Shown: positions 26,667 through 36,158, counted from the first letter of the stretch. The stretch is DNA of 64,000 nucleotides from Peptococcaceae bacterium (GCA_017656185.1 JACDOK010000003.1:53788-117787); one strand, 5' to 3'. The notes: a model not told the origin generated them from the letters alone. A program made the numbers and translations.

Positions 26667-27920
26667 ATGATTAACCGAGAAAAGCCCGTCATAAACTGCA
26701 AACTTACCCATCCTATTATTTGGTTTATGCTCGCGCTTTACCCGTTAATTATTGTACCTAATGAGTATAACTATTCTTGCCTTCCGCGTTACATTATCCT
26801 CCTTACCTTAGGATTATTAGCAGGCTTTTGCCTGGTACGAGACCGGTACTGTTTTCCCCGGCACCGATCCCTGATACCGCTCATTGTATTTTTAATATTA
26901 TCGCTAATCGCTGCCATCCTTTCGAGCCACCCTGCAGAAGCACTACTGGGAACGCCTTTTCGTTTTACCGGATTTTTGACGCACCTTGTATGCGCCGTAC
27001 TGTTCATTCTGGCCTACCTTTCCGTGCGTAATCACGCCGACATCAATCGTTTTATCAATATTTTCTTAGGTACGGCGGCTATCGTAGCATTTCTAGGGCT
27101 TTTACAGTTTTTCGGTATTCAGCCTGTACCGCACCCTCCCGGCTTCGACTTTGGTTTGCGCAGTGATGCCACTATTGGCAACCCTAACTTTTTAGGGACA
27201 TACATCGTGTTAGCCTTTCCTTTCGCTGCCGTAAAATACCTGCAGAAACCCTGCAACAAGTGGGCTCTACTTGTTGCTTTGATCTATGCCGTAGGATTGA
27301 CGAATTTGACACGCGGCGTATGGATTGGCCTGTTTGCTGCTTTTCTTGTTCTGTTTTTTTACCTCCGTAACCGCCGTTCACTTTTCTCTTTTATCGCTAT
27401 TTTAATAACAGTTACAGCAGTTCTTTTCCCCCTTCATGATGGATTGCTGTATAAACGCGTGTTCTCCCTTCCAGCCGAAGCCCAATCCTGCATTGAGGGT
27501 GATGATAATGCCGGTACCAACCGGTTGTATATATGGAAGATAACAGCAGCCCAGCTTAAAAACACCCTACTGATCGGAACAGGTCCCGACACTCTTAAAT
27601 ACGCCTTAGAGGATTACCGCGACCGCACACGCGAGGTTTTCGGCAGAGAAATTATCATCGACAAGGCCCACAACATTTATTTGGAGCAGGCCGTAACTCA
27701 CGGGCTACTAGCGCTCATTTGTTACCTTACTTTTTTATTCTGTTTACTGCGCCCCGAGCGAAAAGATGCTTTAAGCGTAGCGTTTCTAAGTATGGTCGTT
27801 GGTTATATGGTGCAGGGAACCTTTAACATTGACGTGGTTCAAGTATACCCTTTATGGTGGATTATGCTGGGTTTCTATCTCGCGCACAGTAGTAGCAAGG
27901 CAGCCAAAAATTCGCAATAG
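26667..27920 (+). CDS. O-antigen ligase/polymerase-like (Wzy/WaaL) membrane protein
   Basis: 417 residues, about ten to twelve predicted membrane helices with one larger external loop around residues 260-330. That loop contains NRLYIWKITAAQLKNTLLIGTGPDT and DKAHNIYLEQAVTHG, which match the Wzy_C/O-antigen ligase domain. A Gram-positive protein of this kind would ligate or polymerise cell-surface glycans. No glycan cluster surrounds it, so its substrate is unknown. Confidence 0.8.
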   Translation: MINREKPVINCKLTHPIIWFMLALYPLIIVPNEYNYSCLPRYIILLTLGLLAGFCLVRDRYCFPRHRSLIPLIVFLILSLIAAILSSHPAEALLGTPFRFTGFLTHLVCAVLFILAYLSVRNHADINRFINIFLGTAAIVAFLGLLQFFGIQPVPHPPGFDFGLRSDATIGNPNFLGTYIVLAFPFAAVKYLQKPCNKWALLVALIYAVGLTNLTRGVWIGLFAAFLVLFFYLRNRRSLFSFIAILITVTAVLFPLHDGLLYKRVFSLPAEAQSCIEGDDNAGTNRLYIWKITAAQLKNTLLIGTGPDTLKYALEDYRDRTREVFGREIIIDKAHNIYLEQAVTHGLLALICYLTFLFCLLRPERKDALSVAFLSMVVGYMVQGTFNIDVVQVYPLWWIMLGFYLAHSSSKAAKNSQ

Positions 27921-27982
27921 TAAAAGGAAATACCTTCTTTATCGTCGAACAAATTTAAAGATAATGAAAGGAGCGTTATCCC

Positions 27983-29602
27983 TTGACAATATACTCCATA
28001 GATGGCCTTCAGCTACAGGAAGCACTTGTTGCGGGTGCCGCGCGCTTGGCCCGCATGCGCAAGGAAATTGACGCTCTAAACGTGTTTCCCGTGCCCGACG
28101 GAGACACTGGTACAAATATGTATCTTACTCTGATTGCTGCCCTTCAGGAGATGGGTAAAATCAGCGATGAAAGCGTGGGTAGTGTTGCTGAAGCGGCAGC
28201 ACGGGGTTCATTATCAGGCGCGCGCGGCAATTCCGGTGTTATCCTGTCTCAACTGCTTCAAGGTTTTGCTCTGGCTCTTGCCGGCAAGAAAGAGGCTACC
28301 ACGGTAGATCTCGCCCAGGCTTATGCCGAAGGAGCCCGTTTAGCGCAAAAAGCCGTAAGTGAACCCGTTGAAGGAACCATTCTAACTGTAGCAAGAGCGG
28401 CAGGTGAAGCAGCCTGTTATGTTGCCAAGCGTACCTGCGATATCCGGCGTTTAAGTGTTTATGTGTATCGGCGTGCTTTGGAAATATTGCTTCAAACACC
28501 TGAAATGCTTCCGGTGTTAAAGTCCGCCGGTGTAGTTGACGCCGGTGGTAAAGGTTACGTAGTTATTATGGAAGGCATTTTACATACATTTAGCCGTTAT
28601 AAAAGGGAACAAATACTATTGGAACCAATGGACTTTTCCTCATCCGCGGAAGAAGCACCGCCCAGCACACCTGCTGCCGACCACCACAGTGATTTTTCTT
28701 ATATTTACTGCACCGAATGTGTCGTTAAAAACGTTACCGGCAGGCACGATGAAATTCGCCGGCAGTTGACTGATTTGGGAGATTGCCTGATGGTCGTCGG
28801 TAGTGGAGACACTGCCAAAGTTCATATTCATTCTAATCATCCCGGAAAAGTATTGGAAACTTGTCTCCAATTCGGAACGCTACATAATATTAATATTAGT
28901 AATATGCAGGACCAACACCATGATCTTCAGCATCGGTCTCAGGAAAAAGCCGTAGGAGTGGTAGCGGTCGCCATAGGCGAAGGTATGGTAGAAATCTTTC
29001 GAAGCCTGGGGGCAGATGAAATAGTTAATGGTGGACAAACAATGAATCCCAGCACCGACGAAATTGCCCGTGCTGTCGGCCGTGTTCCCGCCGAAACAGT
29101 ATTCGTATTACCCAACAATAAAAATATTGTCCTGGCCGCTCAACAAGCAAACAAATTAATAACTAATAAAAATATTATTGTTATTCCGACGACATCCATT
29201 CCTCAAGGACTGGCCGCCCTATTGTCCTTCGACCCGGAGAACGATATTGATACCAATACTAAAAAAATGCAGGAAGCCGCCCAAAATATCCTTACCGGTG
29301 AAGTCACTCAAGCCGTGCGGGATGCCGTATATAATGATACCGTCATTCGTACCGGAGAATATATCGGACTGGCCGAAGATACCCTGGTAAAAGGCACGAG
29401 TATTTTTGATACAGTTACGCAGGTGGTGTCGACATTACTTGAATCCTCAGGAGAACTTGTAACCTTGTATTACGGCAACCAATTAACATCCGAGGAAGCA
29501 CAGGAAATAGTGGATCAGCTAAATGTCAAATACCCTAACATAGAATTCGAACTTTACTATGGCGGTCAACCGCTTTACGATTTCATTATTTCCGTCGAGT
29601 AG
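27983..29602 (+). CDS. FakA-like DAK2-domain kinase protein
   Basis: 539 residues from a TTG start behind AAAGGAGCG. The N-terminal DAK2 ATP-binding domain has NVFPVPDGDTGTNMYLTL and ARGSLSGARGNSGVILSQLLQGF. The middle and C-terminal domains are of the FakA type (HIHSNHPGKVLE, FVLPNNKNIVLAAQQA). FakA phosphorylates fatty acids bound by DegV/FakB proteins, and a degV gene follows after 9 bp. Together they form an exogenous or recycled fatty-acid kinase. Confidence 0.9.
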   Translation: MTIYSIDGLQLQEALVAGAARLARMRKEIDALNVFPVPDGDTGTNMYLTLIAALQEMGKISDESVGSVAEAAARGSLSGARGNSGVILSQLLQGFALALAGKKEATTVDLAQAYAEGARLAQKAVSEPVEGTILTVARAAGEAACYVAKRTCDIRRLSVYVYRRALEILLQTPEMLPVLKSAGVVDAGGKGYVVIMEGILHTFSRYKREQILLEPMDFSSSAEEAPPSTPAADHHSDFSYIYCTECVVKNVTGRHDEIRRQLTDLGDCLMVVGSGDTAKVHIHSNHPGKVLETCLQFGTLHNINISNMQDQHHDLQHRSQEKAVGVVAVAIGEGMVEIFRSLGADEIVNGGQTMNPSTDEIARAVGRVPAETVFVLPNNKNIVLAAQQANKLITNKNIIVIPTTSIPQGLAALLSFDPENDIDTNTKKMQEAAQNILTGEVTQAVRDAVYNDTVIRTGEYIGLAEDTLVKGTSIFDTVTQVVSTLLESSGELVTLYYGNQLTSEEAQEIVDQLNVKYPNIEFELYYGGQPLYDFIISVE

Positions 29603-29611
29603 GTGATCATC

Positions 29612-30478
29612 TTGTCCAGTGTTCATATCGTAACCGATAGCACTGCTGATATTCCCAGCTGGCTGGCCCGTAAACTTAATATTACCGTCATGCCGCTTAA
29701 GGTAATTTTTGGAAATGAAGCTTACCGTGACGGGTTAGATATTTCTTTAGAAGAGTTTTATAGTCGTCTGAAATCCGAACCTGCTTCTACCTCCCAGCCA
29801 TCACCGGGAGAGTTCATCGAAACTTATAAACCTATCATTGAACAGGGCCAAAGTATTGTTTCCATCCACATTTCTTCACTCCTCAGCGGCACAGTGCAGT
29901 CGGCACAGCTTGCTAAAGCCACTCTGGGCAACGCTGACATTGAAATCATTGATTCCCGGCTTACCAGCATGGCCCTGGGTATTGTCGTACTGGCGGCTGC
30001 TCAGACAGCCCAAAACGGTCAGAACAAAGAACAGGTCTTGGCCTTAGTACGTTTCATGCTTGAACATATCGGAGTATATTTTTTGGTCGATACTTTGGAT
30101 TACTTGCAAAGAGGCGGGCGGATAGGTAAAGCCCAAGCTTTCCTGGGCAGCTTGCTAAACATCAAACCGATCCTGGAACTACGGGACGGTATTGTCTCCC
30201 CCGTTGAAAAAGCCCGTGGAAGGAAAAGGGGTTTGGAAAGACTGGTAGAACTGACCCGAAAATCGTTACCCGCAACTGAGATCCCGCCCGGTTTCATTAT
30301 CGTCCACGGCAACATCCCCGAAGTGGCAGCCGATCTGGATACCATGGTCGCGGAGTGCTTCGGACACGGCTCATATCTAATAGGATCCGTCGGTGCCGTC
30401 ATCGGTACACACACCGGGCCTGGTGTAGTTGCGTTAATTTATTATCCGGATTGTTTATCGGCACAAATTTTTAATTAA
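29612..30478 (+). CDS. DegV family (FakB-like) fatty-acid-binding protein
   Basis: 288 residues if started at TTG 29612, with AGGTGATC just upstream; a GTG at 29603 adds three residues but lacks a ribosome binding site. VHIVTDSTADIPSW, VSIHISSLLSGTVQSAQLA and GTHTGPGVVAL are DegV hallmarks; the Ser in the STAD and SSLSGT regions contacts the fatty acid carboxylate. It would present acyl chains to the FakA-like kinase directly upstream. Its stop overlaps the end of the convergent TadG-like gene by 8 bp. Confidence 0.9.
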   Translation: MSSVHIVTDSTADIPSWLARKLNITVMPLKVIFGNEAYRDGLDISLEEFYSRLKSEPASTSQPSPGEFIETYKPIIEQGQSIVSIHISSLLSGTVQSAQLAKATLGNADIEIIDSRLTSMALGIVVLAAAQTAQNGQNKEQVLALVRFMLEHIGVYFLVDTLDYLQRGGRIGKAQAFLGSLLNIKPILELRDGIVSPVEKARGRKRGLERLVELTRKSLPATEIPPGFIIVHGNIPEVAADLDTMVAECFGHGSYLIGSVGAVIGTHTGPGVVALIYYPDCLSAQIFN

Positions 30479-31532
30479 CCAACCTTGCCGCCCCGTAGCC
30501 ACTGAATATGGCATCGATAACTTCCTGATCACGGGTGATATGGGCGGCTTCGGTATAACTGATGGTGTCACCAATAACGGAACCCTCAATCGTGGGTCTG
30601 TCTCCGGTAAGACAGACCTGACCTTCCGGGGCATACAGGATACCACGGAAATACAGATCATCACCGTTCAGGTAAATGTTACCGTGCTTGGAGTAAAAGC
30701 AAACCTTATCGTCAGCAAATAGGTATGAGCCCTCATTACCGTTAATCGTGATATCGCCGTCTGCCAAAATGTAGCCTCCCGTGCCATCTAGGTCATCAGC
30801 GGTAACTGTAACGTTACCCTGCACCCAGATACCGCCGTCCAGCCTAAACCCATCGCCAATCGTAAGGTCTTCCCCGTAAATCTGTGCCGGAGAACACAGC
30901 GCTTCCCATTGATCTGAATAGTCAGGTATCTCCATAACAGAGGTTTGAACAACCCCTTCATTATATTGATTGCCGTTATCCCAATGGAGAACCGGATAGT
31001 CTACATATTCCACTACTCCGTTGAAAACATTATTGTTGCCGCTCACGTTTATCGCATCGTTGGTATGCACAGCACCATTTACGACACACCAGTCGGTAGT
31101 GATGGTCAACGGAGAAACTTCACTCCCGGAAAATACAGCATAATCAGCAATCCTGGGTAATCCCCCTTTTTCTGCCGTAGCTGAAACACTAACATCTGCC
31201 CCCGGTATACCTATAAGACCTCCGAAGAGAAATCTTATATTTTTGGTAAGGTTAACGGTAATTTTCTTATTTTCGGAAAAACTTATCAGATTATCCGGCA
31301 AGCTGTAACCGTTCAGAGAGGCATAGTATTTGGCTTCTTGTCGCGCAGTTGATGTATCCGGTAAGCAGCTGGCCCCTGCCAAAGCGGCAGCATCAGCCGC
31401 TGCCACCATCTGCCATTTGCTGACCACAAGCATTCCAATATCAACAGTTAAGGCGGCAAAGCCTAACAATATTACCAGCATTAATGCGGTAAAAACAGCC
31501 ACACCGCCCCTTTCATCGGTCTGGAAGGTCAA
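30471..31532 (-). CDS. TadG-like protein (Flp pilus-associated, N-terminal TadG domain)
   Basis: 353 residues from a TTG at 31532. The N-terminus DERGGVAVFTALMLVILLGFAAL-type segment is a TadG/pseudopilin-like helix, followed by VDIGMLVVSKWQMVAAADAAALAGA, characteristic of TadG N-terminal domains. The rest is a beta-rich external region with repeated GN/GD motifs. No clear ribosome site precedes the TTG. An upstream extension beginning at a rare ATA at about 31559 (RKYLRERLLTF, with AGGTGG before it) would give the more usual basic N-terminus. Last gene of the Flp/Tad run. Confidence 0.75.
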   Translation of the reverse strand: MTFQTDERGGVAVFTALMLVILLGFAALTVDIGMLVVSKWQMVAAADAAALAGASCLPDTSTARQEAKYYASLNGYSLPDNLISFSENKKITVNLTKNIRFLFGGLIGIPGADVSVSATAEKGGLPRIADYAVFSGSEVSPLTITTDWCVVNGAVHTNDAINVSGNNNVFNGVVEYVDYPVLHWDNGNQYNEGVVQTSVMEIPDYSDQWEALCSPAQIYGEDLTIGDGFRLDGGIWVQGNVTVTADDLDGTGGYILADGDITINGNEGSYLFADDKVCFYSKHGNIYLNGDDLYFRGILYAPEGQVCLTGDRPTIEGSVIGDTISYTEAAHITRDQEVIDAIFSGYGAARLVN

Positions 31533-31573
31533 AAGCCTTTCTCGCAGGTACTTTCTTATAGTACCACCTCAAA

Positions 31574-32029
31574 TCATTCCCTACGCATCACAGCTTGACC
31601 CCAAATTTCCACGGGATGCTGGACAAATACTCCTACCAGTGGTTTAACAGACCCCTTTACATATACCGCTACCTCGCTTCCCGGTGACCGGTTATTAATA
31701 TCCCAAGGCTCGATGGCTACAGCAGCATGTCCCACACTTAAAGTTGCCGCATCCAATGAATTTTTGGAAGTATAATTCACATCATCAAAGACAAAGCCGC
31801 TTAACCCCTCAACGTGCCTTTTCACGGCCATTTGCACACTGTCATTACTGACATCAATATTCACAGCAGCAACCCGTGCCCCCTCCCTTGCCGAGGACGT
31901 AATGGTAAGCCAACTGTTAAAAAGCCACCCGAATTCGATAATACCAAGCAGCAAAGTCAATAAGAACGGCAGGACAAGCGCGAATTCAACAATCGCCTGC
32001 CCCCTGTTTTCCTTAAGATGTTTTACCAT
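31574..32029 (-). CDS. TadE-like pseudopilin
   Basis: 151 residues from ATG at 32029. The N-terminus is ENRGQAIVEFALVLPFLLTL, a type IV-like prepilin/TadE helix with the conserved Glu (AIVEFA), and the family motif SSAREGARVAAV follows. The start overlaps the prepilin peptidase stop by 7 bp, indicating coupling. A longer reading frame upstream of this ATG merely runs through the peptidase gene in another frame. Minor pilin of the Flp/Tad system. Confidence 0.88.
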   Translation of the reverse strand: MVKHLKENRGQAIVEFALVLPFLLTLLLGIIEFGWLFNSWLTITSSAREGARVAAVNIDVSNDSVQMAVKRHVEGLSGFVFDDVNYTSKNSLDAATLSVGHAAVAIEPWDINNRSPGSEVAVYVKGSVKPLVGVFVQHPVEIWGQAVMRRE

Positions 32030-32529
32030 TGTAGATGCCACCCTAAAAAGTAATAAGCAAGTGTACCTACAAAAACGGCAACACCATAAGGAATATAAAC
32101 GCCGCTTTCCCAGCCGGAAAGGGGAACACGATAGATAAAGGAAAACCCGAGTGTTTGTAAAACGCGCGCGGCCATCCTCTTGCGGGCCAGGGTAATGACC
32201 GCTAATACCCCTCCGGCGATGGCGCTGGCTAAAAAAGCATGGAAGACAAAAGCCGGGCCCTGAAGCGCGCCTACGGCTCCCAGCAATTTCACGTCCCCTG
32301 CCCCCATCTTCCCCATCACAAACGGGATGATCAGCAGCAACATACCCACGGCCAAACCCTGCAGGCTGAATAATACACCCGCCCACCCTTCGTCCACCAG
32401 GTGGTAGACCAGTCCTACCACGATAAAAACCAACACCACCGGATTATAGATTTTGCGTGAACGTAAATCTGTGATAAGGCATATCACCAGCAATGCCAAC
32501 ATAAGTAAATCAATTAGTGGTAGAACCAA
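32023..32529 (-). CDS. Prepilin peptidase (TadV/CpaA type)
   Basis: 168 residues, membrane protein with aspartyl protease motifs of the A24 family: LVICLITDLRSRKIYNP (first Asp in the D-x-R-x-x-K/R region) and GMGAGDVKLLGAVGA-type sequence (MGKMGAGDVKLLGA, second Asp in GxGD). It would remove leader peptides from the two Flp pilins and the TadE-like protein encoded alongside. Followed by TadE with a 7-bp overlap. Confidence 0.9.
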   Translation of the reverse strand: MVLPLIDLLMLALLVICLITDLRSRKIYNPVVLVFIVVGLVYHLVDEGWAGVLFSLQGLAVGMLLLIIPFVMGKMGAGDVKLLGAVGALQGPAFVFHAFLASAIAGGVLAVITLARKRMAARVLQTLGFSFIYRVPLSGWESGVYIPYGVAVFVGTLAYYFLGWHLQW

Positions 32530-32550
32530 AACGCACCCCCCCTTAGTTTT

Positions 32551-32588
32551 AAAACAACCCTACCCGCAATACCGAGTAGGGCTGTTTT
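32551..32588 (-). terminator. Intrinsic terminator between pilin and peptidase genes
   Basis: AAAACAACCCTAC and GTAGGGCTGTTTT arms around a 12-nt loop; the minus strand continues with an A/T-rich run. It would keep pilin mRNA more abundant than peptidase mRNA. Confidence 0.75.
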
Positions 32589-32632
32589 AAAATGGGGATT
32601 GTTTAACGGAAGTAGATATCAAATACTGCATT

Positions 32633-32815
32633 TTAACCCGTCCCGCTTAATTCATCGGCTATGACCTGCAATTTAGCACTAATATTGTTACCTAAAGCAG
32701 GTAGTGCTACAGCCACAATTAGGGCCACTAAAGAAAGTATAAGGACGTATTCGGCCATTCCCTGCCCTGTTTCCTCAACCCAAAGTTCCGCTAATGAAAG
32801 CTGCATAACAATCAT
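32633..32815 (-). CDS. Flp-type pilin
   Basis: 60 residues: a short basic/acidic leader then ETGQGMAEYVLILSLVALIV, the Flp prepilin signature (G/QGMAEY with Glu at +5 relative to cleavage). The start could also be the inner Met at residue 4. It lies 11 bp after the other Flp pilin gene, from which it differs clearly, so they are not identical tandem copies. Confidence 0.88.
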   Translation of the reverse strand: MIVMQLSLAELWVEETGQGMAEYVLILSLVALIVAVALPALGNNISAKLQVIADELSGTG

Positions 32816-32826
32816 CTACCCATTAA

Positions 32827-33003
32827 TTAGCTGCTAGACGTCGTAACTTTATTACCAACTTCATTTAATACATTCTTAATATTGCCGCCTAATAATGTAA
32901 GTGCTCCAATAACCACAACCGCAACCAGCGCCAAAATTAAACCGTACTCCGCCATACCCTGACCTTTTTCTTCTTTCCATAGTCTTCCAAGCAGTTTTTT
33001 CAT
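32827..33003 (-). CDS. Flp-type pilin
   Basis: 58 residues from ATG at 33003, chosen because GGAGGTGAG lies upstream. KEEKGQGMAEYGLILALVAV gives the leader, the processing site before GMAEY and a hydrophobic assembly helix; the tail ends NKVTTSSS. Main structural pilin candidate. The TadA ATPase and TadB/TadC membrane proteins are not in this window. Confidence 0.9.
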   Translation of the reverse strand: MKKLLGRLWKEEKGQGMAEYGLILALVAVVVIGALTLLGGNIKNVLNEVGNKVTTSSS

Positions 33004-33159
33004 CTGCCACTCACCTCCGATAGGATTTGCCTTGAATTTACCAGCATCAACAAACCCCGTCATCGGGCGCGAGTCTCATTTCGATATCTCCTACCGTCCG
33101 ATTTGCTAGGGACAAAAGTCCTAGAATACAAAAGAGACTTTTCGTTACGAAGCCGTCTT

Positions 33160-33825
33160 TTAAAAATTAACGAGTTTTCTTTTTATGGCGTATAAGGCCG
33201 CCTGAGTACGGTCTCCTACGTCAATTTTGCTGAATATGTTTGTAAGATGGTTTTTAACCGTTTTTTCACTGATAAACAATTTGGCGGCAATCTCTTTATT
33301 ACTAAGTCCTTGCGCTACAAGTTTCAGTACTTCCACTTCACGCTCGGTCAGCCCGTCAGGGTAGGTCGTTTTGGCCGGGCGGGACAGGCGGCTAAATTCC
33401 TCAAAAACCTTACCCATTAATGAAGGCGGAATAAATGATTCTCCGGCTGCTACCCGTAGGATGGTATCAATTAATACCTGGGGCTTTACATCTTTCAAAA
33501 CATAACCCGCAACTCCCGCCCGAATCATCTCAAAAAGGTATTCATCCTGGTCATGAATCGTTAAAGCAATAACACCCATCCGGGGATACTTCTGTTTAAC
33601 AAGTCGACAGGTTTCAATGCCGTTTTTCCCCGGCATATTGATATCTAAAAGCAAAATATCCGCTTCTTTTTGCTGCAATACCTGCAATACTTCATCGCCA
33701 TTGGCGGCTTCTCCGACAACTGCTATACGCGGTTCAACCGATAAAATTTTGCGCAACCCTTCCCTTATCAAGGCATGATCATCTGCCACAAGAACCTTAA
33801 CCTGCTGTATCTGCACCCGGTTCAC
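33160..33825 (-). CDS. NarL/FixJ family response regulator
   Basis: 221 residues. The receiver domain has the acidic pair VLVADDHALIREGL, phospho-acceptor Asp in LLLDINMPGKNG and Lys in YVLKDVKP. The LuxR-type DNA-binding domain at the C-terminus reads LTEREVEVLKLVAQGLSNKE and FISEKTVKNHLTNIF. Partner of the kinase whose stop lies 3 bp upstream. DegU-like. Proximity to Flp pilin genes makes control of those genes plausible but unproven. Confidence 0.93.
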   Translation of the reverse strand: MNRVQIQQVKVLVADDHALIREGLRKILSVEPRIAVVGEAANGDEVLQVLQQKEADILLLDINMPGKNGIETCRLVKQKYPRMGVIALTIHDQDEYLFEMIRAGVAGYVLKDVKPQVLIDTILRVAAGESFIPPSLMGKVFEEFSRLSRPAKTTYPDGLTEREVEVLKLVAQGLSNKEIAAKLFISEKTVKNHLTNIFSKIDVGDRTQAALYAIKRKLVNF

Positions 33826-33828
33826 CCC

Positions 33829-34974
33829 CTAATCTTTGGTTAAGGGTACCATAATAACAATTGTCGTTCCCTGGCCCGGTTTAGACCGTATTTTTAAATT
33901 ACCCCTTAAAAGTTCAACACGCTCCTTCATACCGACTAAACCGTAGCCTTTTCCGTCCTTGTCTCCCATAACCCGGTCAACATCAAACCCCCGTCCGTTA
34001 TCCTTAATAAAAACATTAACCCGTTCAGGCAAGACCTCCACCTTAACAGCCACTTGCTTGGCTTTGGCATGTTTCTGCACGTTATTTAGTGCCTCTTGTA
34101 CGATACGAAACAAGGCAACCTCAATAGTAGCATCAATACGATCGTCTTTTCCGAAATACATAAAATCGACCAAGATGTTATGCTGTTCTTGGAAACGCTC
34201 CACAAACCTTTTTAAGGCCGGACCAAGCCCTAAATCATCTAAGGCCATGGGACGCAAATCAAAAATAATGTTGCGCACATCTGCAAGGCTTGTACGCACC
34301 AACTCCTGTAACGCTTCCAGCTCTTCCCTTAATTTATCGGGATCCACCCCTATAAGTTTTGTGCAAAAATCGGCCCGCATAACAATGTTGGCCATGGACT
34401 GGGCCGGGCCGTCGTGAATTTCACGTGCCACCCTTCTCCGTTCTTCCTCTTGGGCTTCAATAATGCGAAAGCGCAATTTTTGAAATTGGTATACTTCATC
34501 AAGACGGTCACTAATACCCTGCAGGTCACCAGCCAAATAGTTCAACACCACACCAACCTGAGACATAAGGGCATCAGCACGCTCTCTAGTTCGTTTGAGC
34601 CGTTTCAGACTTAGTTCCAGGTGGTCGCGCCTATAACGCAGTAATTTCTCCTGTTCACGCAGTTTCACCAGCTCAAGTTGGAGATTCTGCGCCTGTTCAT
34701 AAGCCTCTTTAATGTCTTCTTCGGAATATTTTCGAAAATCCTTACTTACTTCCATTAAACGAATACGAGCCTGCTTTTCCCGGTAGGTCAATTTGTCAAC
34801 TAATGCAATAACATCACGCGTTTCCTGGCGGACTTCTTCCAGTTCCTGCATAACTCTTTGATACTCCGCGTCAGTGCTTTGAACTATTTCGTAGATCTCT
34901 TTCTTACTATGTTCAATCGCCTCAATTGTTTTTTTGATAATTTCATCTAAGGCCTTAATATCAACCGTTTTCAT
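33829..34974 (-). CDS. DegS-like cytosolic sensor histidine kinase
   Basis: 381 residues, no membrane segments. The N-terminal 170 residues are strongly coiled-coil and charged. A HisKA_3 dimerisation domain contains the phospho-acceptor His in RRVAREIHDGPAQSMANI, followed by a HATPase domain with NNVQKHAKAKQV (N box), DNGRGFDVD (G1) and GYGLVGMKERVELL (G2). This soluble architecture with a coiled-coil sensor region is that of DegS. It phosphorylates the NarL-type regulator encoded 3 bp downstream. Confidence 0.93.
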   Translation of the reverse strand: MKTVDIKALDEIIKKTIEAIEHSKKEIYEIVQSTDAEYQRVMQELEEVRQETRDVIALVDKLTYREKQARIRLMEVSKDFRKYSEEDIKEAYEQAQNLQLELVKLREQEKLLRYRRDHLELSLKRLKRTRERADALMSQVGVVLNYLAGDLQGISDRLDEVYQFQKLRFRIIEAQEEERRRVAREIHDGPAQSMANIVMRADFCTKLIGVDPDKLREELEALQELVRTSLADVRNIIFDLRPMALDDLGLGPALKRFVERFQEQHNILVDFMYFGKDDRIDATIEVALFRIVQEALNNVQKHAKAKQVAVKVEVLPERVNVFIKDNGRGFDVDRVMGDKDGKGYGLVGMKERVELLRGNLKIRSKPGQGTTIVIMVPLTKD

Positions 34975-35006
34975 GATACCATCTCCCGCATACTGTTAGC
35001 ACCATC

Positions 35007-36158
35007 TTACGCCTTATTCTGCAACAATTCCTGATACACTTTTTCCAACCGTAAGGCCTGCGCGCGTGCCGACAGTTCTTCTGCTTTGGTATAAGCATTG
35101 GCAGACATTCGGCGATAAAGGTGATCATTAATAAGAAGTTTAATGACACTGTCTGCAAACATATGTTCATCTAAAGGAGTAAGATACCCATCCTCACCGT
35201 GAGATACCATTTCAGATACTCCAAACGCATCAACTGCCACCACAGGCAGCCCGGCAGACTTAGCTTCTCCAATTACCAACCCTTGAGTTTCAGTGGTAGA
35301 TGCAAAAACGAAAAGATCGGCGTCTGCATAACAATGTGCCACTTCTTCTTTAGAAACAGGACCGGCAAAAACCACCCGCCCGCCAAGACCTAGCGAACCT
35401 GCTAACCGCTTAAAGTTTTCTGTTTCAGGTCCCCCGCCTACCAATACCAATTTCATAGGGACTTTGGGCACTTTGTTTACTGCGATACCAAACGCCCTAA
35501 TTAAAAAGCCAATATTTTTCTCAAGCCCCATACGACCCACAAATATCAAAACCTTTTCGTTATCTCCTATGCACAGTCGTTGACGCAACCAACCCTTAAT
35601 TCCCCGGCGAAACTCATCCACTTTAATACCAGTCGGGAGCTTAACCAAAGGAGTCTTTACTCCCAAGTTCTTTATGTAGTTTCCAATCACCCAAGTAGGA
35701 ACAAGCACCCTATGACACCGGTTACAGTAGTCCACACATAATCTTTGTGTAACCTTGCGGGTAAAATTTCTTGCTACAGGAAAATAGTGGACATAATGGT
35801 CGTAAAGGGTATGATAGGTAAATATCAACGGTAAGCCGAGATCCCGCGCCGCCCGCGCACCCAAGCGGCCCAGCAAGAAAGGAGAATGCGTGTGAATAAG
35901 ATCAATCTTCAACTGTCTAAGAGTACTTCTTAACCGTAAGGAAATGGGAATCGCTATATTATACCCGGGGTTGGTAGGTGACGGTAAAGAATAGAATCGA
36001 AATACACGCTCTTCCTGAGGTTTAGACTGCGAATAACGCGGGGCAAAAATATATACCTTATGACCTAAAGCGTTGAGTTCGTCGCTAAAGGTCTCGATAG
36101 AACGAACTACGCCGCTGGTGTATGGACGGTAGCTATCTGTAAAGATAGCGATACGCAA
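35007..36158 (-). CDS. GT4-family glycosyltransferase
   Basis: 383 residues. GT-B fold: the acceptor-side N-terminus FTDSYRPYTSGVVRSIETF and HTHSPFLLGRLGA, and the C-terminal nucleotide-sugar half with FVGRMGLEKNI, LVGGGPE and E-x7-E motif TETQGLVIGEAKSAGLP. It resembles 1,2-diacylglycerol 3-glucosyltransferases and PimB-type enzymes, so a membrane glycolipid product is likely but acceptor and sugar are not proven. It precedes the kinase gene by 32 bp on the same strand. Confidence 0.87.
   Translation of the reverse strand: MRIAIFTDSYRPYTSGVVRSIETFSDELNALGHKVYIFAPRYSQSKPQEERVFRFYSLPSPTNPGYNIAIPISLRLRSTLRQLKIDLIHTHSPFLLGRLGARAARDLGLPLIFTYHTLYDHYVHYFPVARNFTRKVTQRLCVDYCNRCHRVLVPTWVIGNYIKNLGVKTPLVKLPTGIKVDEFRRGIKGWLRQRLCIGDNEKVLIFVGRMGLEKNIGFLIRAFGIAVNKVPKVPMKLVLVGGGPETENFKRLAGSLGLGGRVVFAGPVSKEEVAHCYADADLFVFASTTETQGLVIGEAKSAGLPVVAVDAFGVSEMVSHGEDGYLTPLDEHMFADSVIKLLINDHLYRRMSANAYTKAEELSARAQALRLEKVYQELLQNKA

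Noticed and set aside
32030..32386. N-terminal extension of the TadE-like gene
   Set aside because: It overlaps the prepilin peptidase gene in another frame; the pilin-type N-terminus starts at the ATG at 32029.
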